From contig NZ_QOHK01000010.1 of NCBI RefSeq assembly GCF_003319175.1, positions 1 through 64,000 of the forward strand: a stretch of 64,000 nucleotides of DNA. The letters run 5' to 3'. The position numbers were made by a program, and so were the translations under genes. The stretch is from Blastococcus sp. TF02-8. GTDB taxonomy: Bacteria > Actinomycetota > Actinomycetes > Mycobacteriales > Geodermatophilaceae. The stretch's first letter is position 1; the number at the start of each line of letters is the position of its first letter. Below are positions 7,819-16,559 of the stretch, piece after piece. The notes beneath the pieces are model-generated. The model searched no databases. It saw nothing but the letters and a program-made list of their open reading frames with translations, and was not told where the DNA came from.

Positions 7819-9266
7819 CAGCCGCCCTGCCCCTCGAAGTAGGCCTGCATGACCTTGCGCGCGATCGGTGCCGAGGTGTCGCCGCCGGTGCCACCGCCGT
7901 TGGCGACGAAGACGGCCACGGCGATCTTCGGGTCGTCGGCGGGTGCGAACCCCATGAACCAGTTGTGGTCCCGGACGCCTTCCCGCACCTGCGCCGTCCC
8001 CGTCTTGCCGGCGACGTCCATGCCCTGGATGCGCGCGGCCTTGCCCGAGCCGCGGGCGACGACGCTGATCATCATCTGGGTGAGCTGGTCGGCGATCTCG
8101 GCGGAGATGGGCTCGCGCAGCTCCTCGGGGTCGGTCTCGTCGATGACCGACAGGTCGGGGGCGAGCACCTGGTCGACCAGGTAGGGCTTCATCTGCTTGC
8201 CGTCGTTGGCCACGGTGGCGGCGACGAGTGCGGCCTGGAGCACGGTCATCCGCACGTCCCGCTGGCCGATCGAGGTCTGGCCCAGCGCCGCGTCGCTCTC
8301 GATGTCGCCGACGTGGCTGTCGACGACCGGGAGCGGGATCTCCATCCCCTCGTCGTCCAGCCCGAACGCCTCGGCCATGGCGCGGACCTTGTCCTCGCCC
8401 AGGTCGATGCCGAGCTGGGCGAAGGCGGTGTTGCAGGAGATGGTGAGCGCGTCGATCAGCGGCTGCTCCTGGCTGCCGCTGCACCGGGAGTTGTTGAAGT
8501 TGCGGAGCTGGGTGCTGGTCTGGGGCAGCGTCAGGATGTCCGGCGCGGGGACGACGGTGTCGGGCTTGTACCCCTCCTTCAGCGCCGCGGCCGAGACGAT
8601 CACCTTGAACAGCGAGCCGGGAGGGTAGTTGTCGCCGATCGCGCGGTTGACGCGCGGATCGGGCCCGTCGCCGGCGGTGATCTGGTCCATGTACGCCCGG
8701 ATGGCGGCCGGGTCGTGGGAGGACAGCTGCGCCGGGTCGTAGGTGGGCGTGCTGGCCATGCCGAGGATGGCGCCGGTCGACGGGTCCAGGGCGACGACCG
8801 CGCCCGTCACGCCGCTCAGCCCGTCCATCGCCGCCTGCTGCACGGCCGGGTCGAGCGTGAGCACGATGTCCCCGCCCGCGGGGTCGCGGCCGGTGAACAG
8901 GTCGGCGATGCGGCGCACGAACAGCCGCGAGTCCTCGCCGGCCAACACGTCGTTCTCGGCCTCTTCGAGCGCCGTGTTGCCGTACACCAGCGAGTAGTAC
9001 CCGGTGACCGCCGCGTACAACGGACCCTGCGGATACGTCCTGAGGTACTCCAGCTGGTCCTCGGTCGGCACGGAGACGGCGATCTCGTTGCCGGCGACGA
9101 CGATGGACCCGCGTTCGCGGTCGTACTCCTCGGCGAGCACCCGGGTGTTGCGGTCGTCCTCGCGCAGCTTGTCCGCGCGCACCACCTGGATGATGTTCAC
9201 GTTGACGATCAGCAGGGTGAACAGCACCAGCACGCTGATGGCCACCCGGCGCAGGGGCGCGTTCAC
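7818..9266 (-). CDS. pbpA: Penicillin-binding protein PbpA (class B transpeptidase)
   Basis: This protein of 482 aa has an N-terminal membrane anchor (about residues 7-28), a dimerisation region and a transpeptidase domain with S218-L-F-K, S277-C-N and K421-T-G-T, the three penicillin-binding motifs. It crosslinks peptidoglycan together with the adjacent RodA glycosyltransferase; in mycobacteria PbpA acts at the septum and is a kinase substrate. The GTG start overlaps the rodA stop by four nt (GTGA). Confidence 0.95.
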   Translation of the reverse strand: MNAPLRRVAISVLVLFTLLIVNVNIIQVVRADKLREDDRNTRVLAEEYDRERGSIVVAGNEIAVSVPTEDQLEYLRTYPQGPLYAAVTGYYSLVYGNTALEEAENDVLAGEDSRLFVRRIADLFTGRDPAGGDIVLTLDPAVQQAAMDGLSGVTGAVVALDPSTGAILGMASTPTYDPAQLSSHDPAAIRAYMDQITAGDGPDPRVNRAIGDNYPPGSLFKVIVSAAALKEGYKPDTVVPAPDILTLPQTSTQLRNFNNSRCSGSQEQPLIDALTISCNTAFAQLGIDLGEDKVRAMAEAFGLDDEGMEIPLPVVDSHVGDIESDAALGQTSIGQRDVRMTVLQAALVAATVANDGKQMKPYLVDQVLAPDLSVIDETDPEELREPISAEIADQLTQMMISVVARGSGKAARIQGMDVAGKTGTAQVREGVRDHNWFMGFAPADDPKIAVAVFVANGGGTGGDTSAPIARKVMQAYFEGQGG

Positions 9267-10672
9267 GGCATCACCACCTCGGTGGGCGCGTCGCCGAGGC
9301 GGACCGGGGCGGCGTGCGGGGCGGCGGGTCGGCGGGCCGCGTCGCTGATCCGCACCAGCAGCGCCACGAGGACGAAGTTGGCCACCAGCGAGGAGCCCCC
9401 GTAGGCGAGGAACGGGGTGGTGAGGCCGGTCAGCGGCAGCAGCCCGGTCACCCCACCGAGGACGACGAAGACCTGCCAGGCGATGGCGAAGGCCAGGCCC
9501 GCGGCCAGCAGCTTGCCGAACGGGTCGCGGACGACGAGGGACGTGCGCAGCCCCCGCTCGACCAGCACCAGGTACACGACGATCACCGCGACCAGCCCGA
9601 ACAGGCCGAGCTCCTCGCCGACGGCCGAGGCGATGAAGTCGCTCTTGGCCACCGGGACCTGGTCGGGCCTCCCGCCACCCAGGCCGGCGCCGAACAGCCC
9701 ACCGGTGCCGAGCCCGAACAGCGACTGGACCAGCTGGTAGCCGGCGCCGTCGACGTAGGCGAAGGGGTCCAGCCAGGTGTCGACCCGGGCACGGACGTGC
9801 CCGAACACCTGGTAGGCCACCAGCGCCCCGCCGGCGAACAGGCCGAGACCGATGAACAGCCAGCTGGCGCGTTCGGTGGCGATGTAGAGCATCACCACGA
9901 AGATGCCGAACAGCAGCAGCGAGCTGCCCAGGTCGCGCTCGAAGACCAGCACGAGGATCGACAGCACCCAGGCCAGCAGCACCGGGCCCAGGTCGCGGCC
10001 GCGGGGGAGCTCCAGGCCCGCCACCTTGCGGCTGGCGAGCGCGAGCACGTCGCGCTTGTCCTCCAGGTAGGCGGCGAAGAAGACGATCAGGCAGAGCTTG
10101 GCGAACTCACCGGGCTGGATGGAGAAGCCGGCGACCCGGATCCAGATCTTGGCCCCGTTCACCTCCGACATGGAGGCGGGCAGGACCGCCGGCAGCGCGA
10201 GCAGCACGATGCCGAGCAGGGCCAGTGTGTAGGCGAAACGGGAGAGGGCGCGGTGGTCGCGGACCGTGACCAGCAGACCCACGAAGAGAGCGACACCCAG
10301 CGTGGCCCAGACGAGCTGGACCGGGGCGTCCTCGCGGGTGACGCTGCTGCCGACCTGCTCGGCGGCCAGGTCCAGCCGGTGGATCACGGTGAGCCCGAGG
10401 CCGACCAGCAGCGCGACGGCCGGCAGCAGGAGGGGATCGGCGTAGGACGCCCACTTGCGCACGACCAGGTGCGCGACCACCCACAGCGCCGCGATCCACG
10501 CGCTGAAGCCCGCCATCTCCGGGCGGATCGACCCGGTGACGGTCAGGTCGACGATCGCCTGGGCGACCACGGTGATCAGGACGGCGAAGCCCAGCAGGGC
10601 CGCCTCCGTGCCCCGCCGCGTGGGGGTGTCCCCCGCGGCGGTGCCGCGGGGGTCGGTCAGCGGCCCGGGCAT
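9263..10672 (-). CDS. rodA: SEDS peptidoglycan glycosyltransferase RodA/FtsW
   Basis: This polytopic membrane protein of 469 aa has about twelve hydrophobic segments and the SEDS signatures Q-P-G-E-F-A-K, F-E-R-D-L-G-S-S and, near the end, L-A-Y-G-G-S-S. SEDS proteins polymerise lipid II and work with a partner class B PBP, here the overlapping pbpA. The ATG at 10672 overlaps the pstP stop (TGATG); a further 72 codons of open frame upstream belong to another reading of pstP. Confidence 0.95.
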   Translation of the reverse strand: MPGPLTDPRGTAAGDTPTRRGTEAALLGFAVLITVVAQAIVDLTVTGSIRPEMAGFSAWIAALWVVAHLVVRKWASYADPLLLPAVALLVGLGLTVIHRLDLAAEQVGSSVTREDAPVQLVWATLGVALFVGLLVTVRDHRALSRFAYTLALLGIVLLALPAVLPASMSEVNGAKIWIRVAGFSIQPGEFAKLCLIVFFAAYLEDKRDVLALASRKVAGLELPRGRDLGPVLLAWVLSILVLVFERDLGSSLLLFGIFVVMLYIATERASWLFIGLGLFAGGALVAYQVFGHVRARVDTWLDPFAYVDGAGYQLVQSLFGLGTGGLFGAGLGGGRPDQVPVAKSDFIASAVGEELGLFGLVAVIVVYLVLVERGLRTSLVVRDPFGKLLAAGLAFAIAWQVFVVLGGVTGLLPLTGLTTPFLAYGGSSLVANFVLVALLVRISDAARRPAAPHAAPVRLGDAPTEVVMP

Positions 10673-12102
10673 CAGCCGGCCTCCCGGCAGTTCACCCCCG
10701 GCTCGGACGACGTCGTCGTCCGGGCCGAGGACGAGGTCGTCGGCTCCTCCGGGGCCGGGGGCTCGGTCAGAGCGGGGTCGCCGGGGACGGGCTCCTGCGT
10801 GGGCGCCGGGAACCCGGTGGGTGCGGGCTCGGTGGGGGCGGGCGCGGTGGCGTCGGACTCGGCCGCCTCGCGCTCGAGGGTGCGGCACAGCGGCAGCCGC
10901 TGGTCGCGCAGCGCGTCGAGGATCCGGTCGGCGTCCGCGGAGTCATCAGCGGTGATGCCGCCCTGCACCCGGTTGCGGGCGGCGGGCTGCAGGTCGGCGA
11001 CCGGGAGGTCGGTGCCCCGGTCGACCCGGAAGAGGTCCAGGCCGAGCACGGAGACGTCGAGACCGCGGAAGACCGCGACCTCCTGCTGCTCGCCGCTGCC
11101 GTCGACGCCGACGAACCAGTGGGTGAGCGCCCACAGGTACGTGCCGATCGCCCCCGCTACCAGCACGGTCAGGAGGGCCCCCGCCACCAGGAGGATGCGT
11201 AGCGGGCGGCGGCGGGCGGAGGGGCCGCCGCCCGTCGGCAGTGTGGGTGTCGGCGGGGGCTGTGACGCGGAGGCGGGATCGGCGAGCGCCGCCCGACCCG
11301 CGGCCGACCGGGAGTCGACCTGCCGCTGACCGATGTTGTCACCGGCCGCGCCGTCGACGACCGGGTCGAGCCGACCGCGACCGCCGGTGTCCTCGATGAC
11401 GTCGGCGACGATGACGGTGATGTTGTCCGGCCCGCCGCTGCGCAGTGCCAGCTCGATCAGGCGGTCGGCGGTGGCCTGCGGGTCGGGGTCGAGCAGCGCC
11501 TCGGCGAGGGTCTCCTCGCTGACGACGCCGGACAGCCCGTCGGAGCAGAGCAAGTACCGGTCGCCGGCCCTTGCCTCGCGCATGGAGAGGTCCGGCTCGA
11601 CCTCCTGGCCGTTGAGGGCCCGGAGAAGCAGCGATCGCTGCGGGTGGGTGTTGGCCTCCTCCGGCGTGATCCGGCCGTCGTCGATCAGCGTCTGGACGAA
11701 CGTGTCGTCGTGCGTGATCTGGGTCAGCTGGCCGTCGCGGAGCAGGTAGGCGCGGGAGTCGCCGACGTGGCAGAGCGCGAGGCGGCCACCGGCGAAGAGG
11801 ATCGCGGTGAGCGTGGTGCCCATGCCCTCGAGCTGCGGTGACTCGCGGATCACCTCGCGAAGGTGCTCGCTGCCGTCGAACACCGCCGAGCGCATCGCCT
11901 GCAGCATGTCGCCCGACGGGGTGTCGTCGTCCAGGTGCTCGAGCGCGGCGATCACGACCTTGCTCGCGACGTCACCGGCGGCGTGGCCGCCCATGCCGTC
12001 GGCCACGGCCAGCAGCCGGGGCCCGGCGTAGACCGAGTCCTGGTTGTTGCCGCGGATGAGGCCGCGGTCGGAACGCGCGGCGTAGCGGAGAACCAGCGTC
12101 AC
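10672..12102 (-). CDS. pstP: PP2C-family serine/threonine phosphatase PstP
   Basis: This protein of 476 aa has an N-terminal PP2C domain (about 1-240) with metal-binding motifs D-G-M-G-G-H, G-D-S-R-A-Y, C-S-D-G-L-S and G-G-P-D-N-I-T. A transmembrane helix (about 305-325) and an extracellular tail ending in Thr/Pro/Ser repeats follow. It reverses phosphorylation by PknA and PknB. The GTG at 12102 overlaps the fhaB stop by four nt and begins T-L-V-L-R-Y-A-A-R-S-D-R-G, the normal start of the phosphatase domain; a longer frame upstream reads through fhaB in another phase. Confidence 0.94.
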   Translation of the reverse strand: MTLVLRYAARSDRGLIRGNNQDSVYAGPRLLAVADGMGGHAAGDVASKVVIAALEHLDDDTPSGDMLQAMRSAVFDGSEHLREVIRESPQLEGMGTTLTAILFAGGRLALCHVGDSRAYLLRDGQLTQITHDDTFVQTLIDDGRITPEEANTHPQRSLLLRALNGQEVEPDLSMREARAGDRYLLCSDGLSGVVSEETLAEALLDPDPQATADRLIELALRSGGPDNITVIVADVIEDTGGRGRLDPVVDGAAGDNIGQRQVDSRSAAGRAALADPASASQPPPTPTLPTGGGPSARRRPLRILLVAGALLTVLVAGAIGTYLWALTHWFVGVDGSGEQQEVAVFRGLDVSVLGLDLFRVDRGTDLPVADLQPAARNRVQGGITADDSADADRILDALRDQRLPLCRTLEREAAESDATAPAPTEPAPTGFPAPTQEPVPGDPALTEPPAPEEPTTSSSARTTTSSEPGVNCREAG

Positions 12103-12557
12103 GAACGCAGCTCCAGTGCGGTCTGGCCGATACGGATCGGCTGGCCGGGGTCGACCAGCAGCGGGCCCTGGACCCGCTGCTGGTCGAGGTAGGTGCCATT
12201 GGTGGAACCGAGGTCCTCGACGTACCACTGGCCGCCGCGGTTGGTCAGCCGCGCGTGCCGGGAGCTGGCGAAGTCGTCGGTCAGGACGAGGGTGGAGTCG
12301 TCGGCGCGGCCGATGAGGATCGGCTGGTCGCCGAGCGTGATCTTGGTGCCGCTCAGCGGGCCGGCGGTGACGACGAGCGTCCGGGGGCCCCGCTGGCCGC
12401 GCTTCTTCGGAGCGGCCGCGCGCGGGGGAACCGCCGCGACCCGGCCGGTGCGCCCGCCGAAGAGGTCGGCCCGCACCACGCGGAACGCGGCGAAGATGAA
12501 CAGCCAGAGCAGCAGGAGGAAGCCGAACCGGAAGATCTGGAGCACGAGCTCGCTCAC
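12099..12557 (-). CDS. fhaB: FHA-domain protein FhaB/FipA
   Basis: This protein of 152 aa has an N-terminal membrane helix (about 4-27), a basic linker and a C-terminal FHA domain (about 60-150) with G-R at the first loop, S-S-R-H and G-S-T-N-G-T, the phosphothreonine-binding pattern. In mycobacteria FhaB (FipA) is phosphorylated by PknA and bridges FtsZ and FtsQ. It overlaps pstP and lies 40 nt after fhaA. Confidence 0.93.
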   Translation of the reverse strand: MSELVLQIFRFGFLLLLWLFIFAAFRVVRADLFGGRTGRVAAVPPRAAAPKKRGQRGPRTLVVTAGPLSGTKITLGDQPILIGRADDSTLVLTDDFASSRHARLTNRGGQWYVEDLGSTNGTYLDQQRVQGPLLVDPGQPIRIGQTALELRS

Positions 12558-12597
12558 CGGGTCACCTCCCCGTGCCGGTTCCGGCGCGCGGGTCCGC

Positions 12598-13428
12598 TCA
12601 CGCCCCGTCCTGCCGGTAGACCAGGACGGAGTGGCCGATGCGGATGACGTCGCCGTCGCTGAGCGGCTGGCGGGTGATCCGGCGCCCGTTGACCAGGGTG
12701 CCGTTGGTGGACCCCAGGTCCTCGGCGGTCGCGACCCCGCCCTCGAGGACGACGTCGACGTGCTTGCGGCTGACGCCGGTGTCGGGGAGGCGGATGTCGG
12801 CCTCGGTGCCGCGACCGATCACGTTGCGACCGGTCGAGAGCTCGTGGCGCGTGCCCGGGCCGTCGACGACGAGCACGTGCGTCGTCGTGCTGCGCGACCC
12901 GGCGCGGCCCACGATCGAGGGGCCCTGCTTGCCGGTGTCGGTGGCCGCACGGCCACGCAGCGGCGGCATCGCGGGCAGGGGTGGGAGCGGCGGCAGGCCG
13001 GGCGGGCCGGCGACCGGGGCCATGGGTGCGGCGGCCGAGCGGGGTGCGGGGCGGGCCGGGTCGGCGACGTGCGAGCTGACCTCGAAGACGCCGGTGGTCA
13101 GCTCGTCGTCCTGCTCCAGGTGCACGGTGACCTTGTCGAAGACCTGGTAGCCCTCGTCCTCGATGTGCTCGGTGACCATGTCGGCGAGCTCGCCGGCGAG
13201 CTGGTCGGACCACTGCCCGAGGTGGTCGAAGTCGGTCTCGCCCAGCTTGACGACGTAGACGTTCGGGGCGAGGACACGGCCTTCGCCCACGACGGAGCGC
13301 TGCTCGTCGGCTTCGCGCTGGAGGGCCTTGGCGATCTCGGCGGGGTGCACCTTACCCTTGAAGATGCGGGCGAAGGCGAGTCCGACCATGCCTTCGAGGC
13401 GGCGCTCGAAGCGCTGCAGCACACCCAC
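12598..13428 (-). CDS. fhaA: DUF3662/FHA-domain protein FhaA
   Basis: This protein of 276 aa has an N-terminal DUF3662 domain (about 1-120, starting R-F-E-R-R-L-E-G), a Pro-rich linker and a C-terminal FHA domain (about 185-272; I-G-R-G, S-R-K-H, G-S-T-N-G-T). In mycobacteria FhaA binds phosphorylated PknB and the pseudokinase domain of MviN, regulating lipid II export. The GTG at 13428 has GGAGGAG about six nt upstream and is preferred over a frame extending 40 codons further. It is the first gene of the seven-gene operon, starting 175 bp from the divergent tRNA gene. Confidence 0.93.
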   Translation of the reverse strand: MGVLQRFERRLEGMVGLAFARIFKGKVHPAEIAKALQREADEQRSVVGEGRVLAPNVYVVKLGETDFDHLGQWSDQLAGELADMVTEHIEDEGYQVFDKVTVHLEQDDELTTGVFEVSSHVADPARPAPRSAAAPMAPVAGPPGLPPLPPLPAMPPLRGRAATDTGKQGPSIVGRAGSRSTTTHVLVVDGPGTRHELSTGRNVIGRGTEADIRLPDTGVSRKHVDVVLEGGVATAEDLGSTNGTLVNGRRITRQPLSDGDVIRIGHSVLVYRQDGA

Positions 13429-13603
13429 AGTCGCTCCTCCGCCCTCGTCGATGATCTCGCCGTGCCACCCGTGATCGTAGCCGTGCCCGACGCGGCTGAC
13501 CGCCCAGCGAGCCGCGACTCCCCGCACGTCTACCCGGGGACAGGGCAACGACGCACCCCCTGCCCGGGGTACGGGTGACGGCTGCTACTGTTCTTCCTCG
13601 CCA

Positions 13604-13689
13604 GGGCAAGTGGCGGAATGGCAGACGCGCACGGTTCAGGTCCGTGTGTCCGAAAGGACGTGGGGGTTCAACTCCCCCCTTGCCCACCA
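13604..13689 (+). tRNA. tRNA-Leu(CAG)
   Basis: The acceptor arms GGGCAAG (13604-13610) and CTTGCCC pair and are followed by discriminator A and an encoded CCA. The anticodon stem CACGG/CCGTG encloses loop TTCAGGT with anticodon CAG. The T-arm GGGGGTTCAACTCCCCC is canonical, and the extra arm is of the long class II type, as expected for leucine. M. tuberculosis also has tRNA-Leu next to fhaA. Confidence 0.97.
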
Positions 13690-13695
13690 GCAGCG

Positions 13696-13724
13696 GAGCG
13701 CCGGTCCCCTCGGGGCCGGCGCTC
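13696..13724 (+). terminator. Terminator hairpin after tRNA-Leu
   Basis: GAGCGCCGG (13696-13704) pairs with CCGGCGCTC (13716-13724), followed by TTCTGGTT, seven nt after the tRNA 3' end. Confidence 0.75.
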
Positions 13725-13759
13725 TTCTGGTTCCGTGGGGGCCGTCCCGGGACCGACCG

Positions 13760-14218
13760 TCAGCTCGCGCCCCCGCTGTGGCGCGCGGATGCGCCGAGAC
13801 GGCGGGCCAGCAGCACCGCGCCCCACGGGCCGATGACCCACGCCGGCCAGAAGTGGATCGGACCCGCGGTCATCACCGAGGTCACCGTCCAGATGCCGAG
13901 CACGATGATCGCCGTGCTCAGCCAGGCCGCGTACGAGCTGCGGTGCCCACCCCGGTGCCCGCCGCAGTGCGCCGCCGCGGGCCACGGGGCCGGCCGGGCC
14001 GCCGGTGGGGGGACCTGCCGGGCCGCCGGCGGACGCGCCGCCGAGGGCAGGTCGGCCGTGAGCTCGGCGAGCTCGCCGAAGGTGCGCGCCGCATAGGCGC
14101 GCGCCAGACGGTCCTCGTACTCGGAGACGGTGAGCCGACCCTCGGACATCGCCCGGCCCAGTGTGGTGGCGACGGCCTGGCGGTCGGAGTCGGCGGCGCG
14201 CAGGTGCGGCTCGTGCAT
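13760..14218 (-). CDS. DUF1707 (SHOCT-like) membrane protein
   Basis: This protein of 152 aa has an N-terminal DUF1707 domain (about 5-58: L-R-A-A-D-S-D-R-Q, then E-G-R-L-T-V-S-E-Y-E-D-R). A Pro/Ala/His-rich linker leads to a C-terminal hydrophobic hairpin (two helices, about 97-140). DUF1707 proteins are widespread in actinobacteria and of unknown role. The ATG at 14218 has GAGGAG upstream. A parS-like palindrome lies 67 bp upstream. Confidence 0.8.
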   Translation of the reverse strand: MHEPHLRAADSDRQAVATTLGRAMSEGRLTVSEYEDRLARAYAARTFGELAELTADLPSAARPPAARQVPPPAARPAPWPAAAHCGGHRGGHRSSYAAWLSTAIIVLGIWTVTSVMTAGPIHFWPAWVIGPWGAVLLARRLGASARHSGGAS

Positions 14219-14284
14219 GGTTGCTCCTCGACGGGAGGCCCAGTGTGCTCCGTCGCGGGCGTGGGGGCCAGAGCGCCGGCGCCG

Positions 14285-14298
14285 GTTCCACGTGGAAC
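14285..14298. promoter_or_regulatory. parS-like palindrome, first copy
   Basis: GTTCCACGTGGAAC is a perfect 14-bp palindrome that fits the ParB-binding consensus GTTNCACGTGNAAC. It lies between the DUF1707 gene and the acyl-CoA dehydrogenase stop. A second identical core is at 20229. Confidence 0.75.
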
Positions 14299-14301
14299 GG
14301 C

Positions 14302-15465
14302 TCAGCCGGCCGGCGGCACCGCCTCGGCGGTGAGGTGGCGGCCGATGACCATGCGCTGGATCTGGTTGGTGCCCTCGAAGATCTGCATGACCTTGGCCTC
14401 GCGCATGTAGCGCTCCGCAGGGTGGTCCCGGGTGTAGCCGGCCCCGCCCAGCACCTGGACGGCGTCGGTCGTCACCTTCATCGCGGCATCGGTGGCCACC
14501 AGCTTGGCGATGCTCGCCTGGCGGGAGAAGGGCTTTCCGGCGTCCTTGCGGCGGGCCGCGACGAGGTAGGTGGCGCGCGCGGACTCGACGGCGGCGGCCA
14601 TGTCGGCCAGCAGGAAGGACACGCCCTGGTGCTCGGCGATCGGCCGGCCGAAGGCCTCCCGCTCGACGGCATAGCGGACGGCGACGTCGAGCGCGGACTG
14701 CGCCAGCCCGACGGCGACGGCGCTGACCCCGAGCCGGCCGGAGTCCAGGGCGCCGAGCGCGATGGCCATGCCCTTGCCGGCCTCGCCGACCAACCGGTCC
14801 GAGGGGATGGCGACGTCGTCCAGCCGGAGGGCCGACGTCGTGGAGCCGGTCAGCCCCATCTTCTCCTCGGGGCGGGCCGCGCTGAAGCCGGGCAGGTCCG
14901 GAGTCAGGTGGAAGCACGAGATGGCCCGCCCGCCGTCGTCCGGCGTGCGCAGGAACGTGGAGTAGAAGTCGGCGTGCCCGCCGTGGGTGACCCAGGCCTT
15001 CTCGCCGCGCGCCACCCAGCCGTCCTCGGTCCGCGTGGCCGACGCCCGCATCGCGGCGACGTCGGAACCGGCGTGCGCCTCCGACAGGGAGTAGGCGCCC
15101 AGCAGCGAGCCGCCGACCATCTCCGGCAGCAGGTCGCGGCGCTGCGCCTCGGTTCCGTACGTGGCGATGGGGGAGCAGGCCAGCGTGTGCACGCTGACGC
15201 CGAGCGCCACCGAGGCCCAGCGGGCGGCGAGTTCCTCGACCACCTGGAGGTAGACCGCGTACGGCTGGCCGCCGCCGCCGACCTCCTCCGGGAAGGGGAG
15301 CCCGAGCAGACCCGCCGCGCCGAGGGTGCGGAACACCTCGCGCGGGAAGCGCTCCTCGCGTTCGTACTGCGCCGCCCGTGGGGCGAGCTCGGCGTCGGCG
15401 ATCTCGCGGGTGAGCGCCAGCAGATCGGCGGCCTCGGGGGTGGGCAGTTCGCGGTCGACCGGCAC
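14302..15465 (-). CDS. Acyl-CoA dehydrogenase
   Basis: This protein of 387 aa has the standard FAD-dependent acyl-CoA dehydrogenase length and fold signals: Y-S-L-S-E-A-H-A-G-S-D (substrate and flavin binding), E-A-F-G-R-P-I-A-E-H-Q, and catalytic Glu364 in I-F-E-G-T-N-Q-I-Q. It introduces the alpha,beta double bond in beta-oxidation or amino-acid catabolism; substrate chain length is not readable. The GTG at 15465 has AAGGAG upstream. It is divergent from a GNAT gene across 58 bp. Confidence 0.93.
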   Translation of the reverse strand: MPVDRELPTPEAADLLALTREIADAELAPRAAQYEREERFPREVFRTLGAAGLLGLPFPEEVGGGGQPYAVYLQVVEELAARWASVALGVSVHTLACSPIATYGTEAQRRDLLPEMVGGSLLGAYSLSEAHAGSDVAAMRASATRTEDGWVARGEKAWVTHGGHADFYSTFLRTPDDGGRAISCFHLTPDLPGFSAARPEEKMGLTGSTTSALRLDDVAIPSDRLVGEAGKGMAIALGALDSGRLGVSAVAVGLAQSALDVAVRYAVEREAFGRPIAEHQGVSFLLADMAAAVESARATYLVAARRKDAGKPFSRQASIAKLVATDAAMKVTTDAVQVLGGAGYTRDHPAERYMREAKVMQIFEGTNQIQRMVIGRHLTAEAVPPAG

Positions 15466-15523
15466 GGTGCTCCTTCGCGGGGTGGCTTCGTCGGACCGTA
15501 CCTCTGGGCGGGAGGAGGCTCCT

Positions 15524-16024
15524 GTGAGGATCGGGGGCGTGATCATCGAGGCGGCGGCGTGGGACGACCCCGACGTCCAGCGGCTCACCACCGACCAGCA
15601 GGACGAGATCCGTGCCCGCTACGGCGGCAAGGAGGAGCCCGGCGCGCACCCCTCGGCCGCCGACGTCGCCGTGGTCCTGGTGGCCCGCGACGACGACGGG
15701 ACGCCGGTGGGCTGCGGAGCCCTGCGTGCGCTGGGTGACGGCGCGGCCGAGGTGAAGCGCATGTACGTCGTCCCGTCCGCTCGGGGGCGCGGGGTGTCCA
15801 AGGCGGTGCTGGCCGGCCTGGAGGAGGCCGCCCGCGACCGGGGCTGGACGACGCTGCGGCTGGAGACCGGCCCCCTGCAGCCCGAGGCGGTGGGGCTCTA
15901 CCGAGGCGCCGGATACCGGGAGACCGGGCCGTTCGGTGCCTACCGCGACGATCCGGACGCGGTGGACTCGCTGTTCTTCGAGCGGCACCTCGCGCACTCG
16001 TCCACCGGTTCGGGTACCGCGTGA
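15524..16024 (+). CDS. GNAT-family N-acetyltransferase
   Basis: This protein of 166 aa carries a GNAT domain: the acetyl-CoA loop is P-S-A-R-G-R-G-V-S (about residue 90), preceded by V-K-R-M-Y-V-V and followed by L-R-L-E-T-G and L-Y-R-G-A-G-Y. The acceptor substrate is unknown. The GTG at 15524 has GGAGGAGG (15511-15518) five nt upstream; a second GTG at 15539 is possible but less well placed. Confidence 0.85.
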   Translation: MRIGGVIIEAAAWDDPDVQRLTTDQQDEIRARYGGKEEPGAHPSAADVAVVLVARDDDGTPVGCGALRALGDGAAEVKRMYVVPSARGRGVSKAVLAGLEEAARDRGWTTLRLETGPLQPEAVGLYRGAGYRETGPFGAYRDDPDAVDSLFFERHLAHSSTGSGTA

Positions 16025-16117
16025 ACCCGGTTTCGGCCCGCGGTGTGTGAGGGTGTGCCGACGCCACCCACCCGCGGCGGGCGATCGTCGTCCGGCCGCA
16101 GCCCAGAAGGGACCCTC

Positions 16118-16474
16118 ATGCGCATCCGGATGATCGGCCTGGCCGCCGTCGCGGCCACCCTCCCCCTCGGCCTCGCCGCCTGCGGCGGCCCGAGCGTCGA
16201 GGACTTCTGCGACCAGTACCAGGCCATCGACCAGCTCGAGGACGAGGACGCCGGCAAGGCCAAGGACGCCTTCGACGAGCTCGCCGACAACGTCCCGGAC
16301 GACGCCGGGAAGGACGTCGAGGAGGCCGTGTCCTTCATGGCGGACAACTTCCCCGAGGACGGCGACTTCGAGAAGGCCGTCTCCAACGGCGACCTCGACG
16401 AGGACGACGCCCAGAAGTTCTCCGAGTCCGCCGAGACGGTCACCGCCTACGGCGACAAGAACTGCGGCGACTGA
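16118..16474 (+). CDS. Small acidic lipoprotein of unknown function
   Basis: This protein of 118 aa has a signal peptide ending in the lipobox L-A-A-C (Cys21), so it should be lipid-anchored outside the cell. The mature part is very rich in Asp and Glu, with only two further cysteines (C-D-Q-Y near the start and C-G-D at the end), which could form a disulfide. No family is recognised. GAAGGG lies upstream of the ATG. It is a single gene with its own terminator just downstream. Confidence 0.75.
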   Translation: MRIRMIGLAAVAATLPLGLAACGGPSVEDFCDQYQAIDQLEDEDAGKAKDAFDELADNVPDDAGKDVEEAVSFMADNFPEDGDFEKAVSNGDLDEDDAQKFSESAETVTAYGDKNCGD

Positions 16475-16481
16475 TCCGGTC

Positions 16482-16513
16482 GCGCCGCGGCCCCGACGCG
16501 CGGGCCGCGGCGC
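16482..16513 (+). terminator. Terminator hairpin after the lipoprotein gene
   Basis: GCGCCGCGGCCC (16482-16493) is perfectly complementary to 16502-16513 around an 8-nt loop, seven nt after the stop codon. Confidence 0.7.
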
Positions 16514-16559
16514 TCGGGTCACCCGTGAACCGGATCGCCTCGTCCGGACATCAACGGGT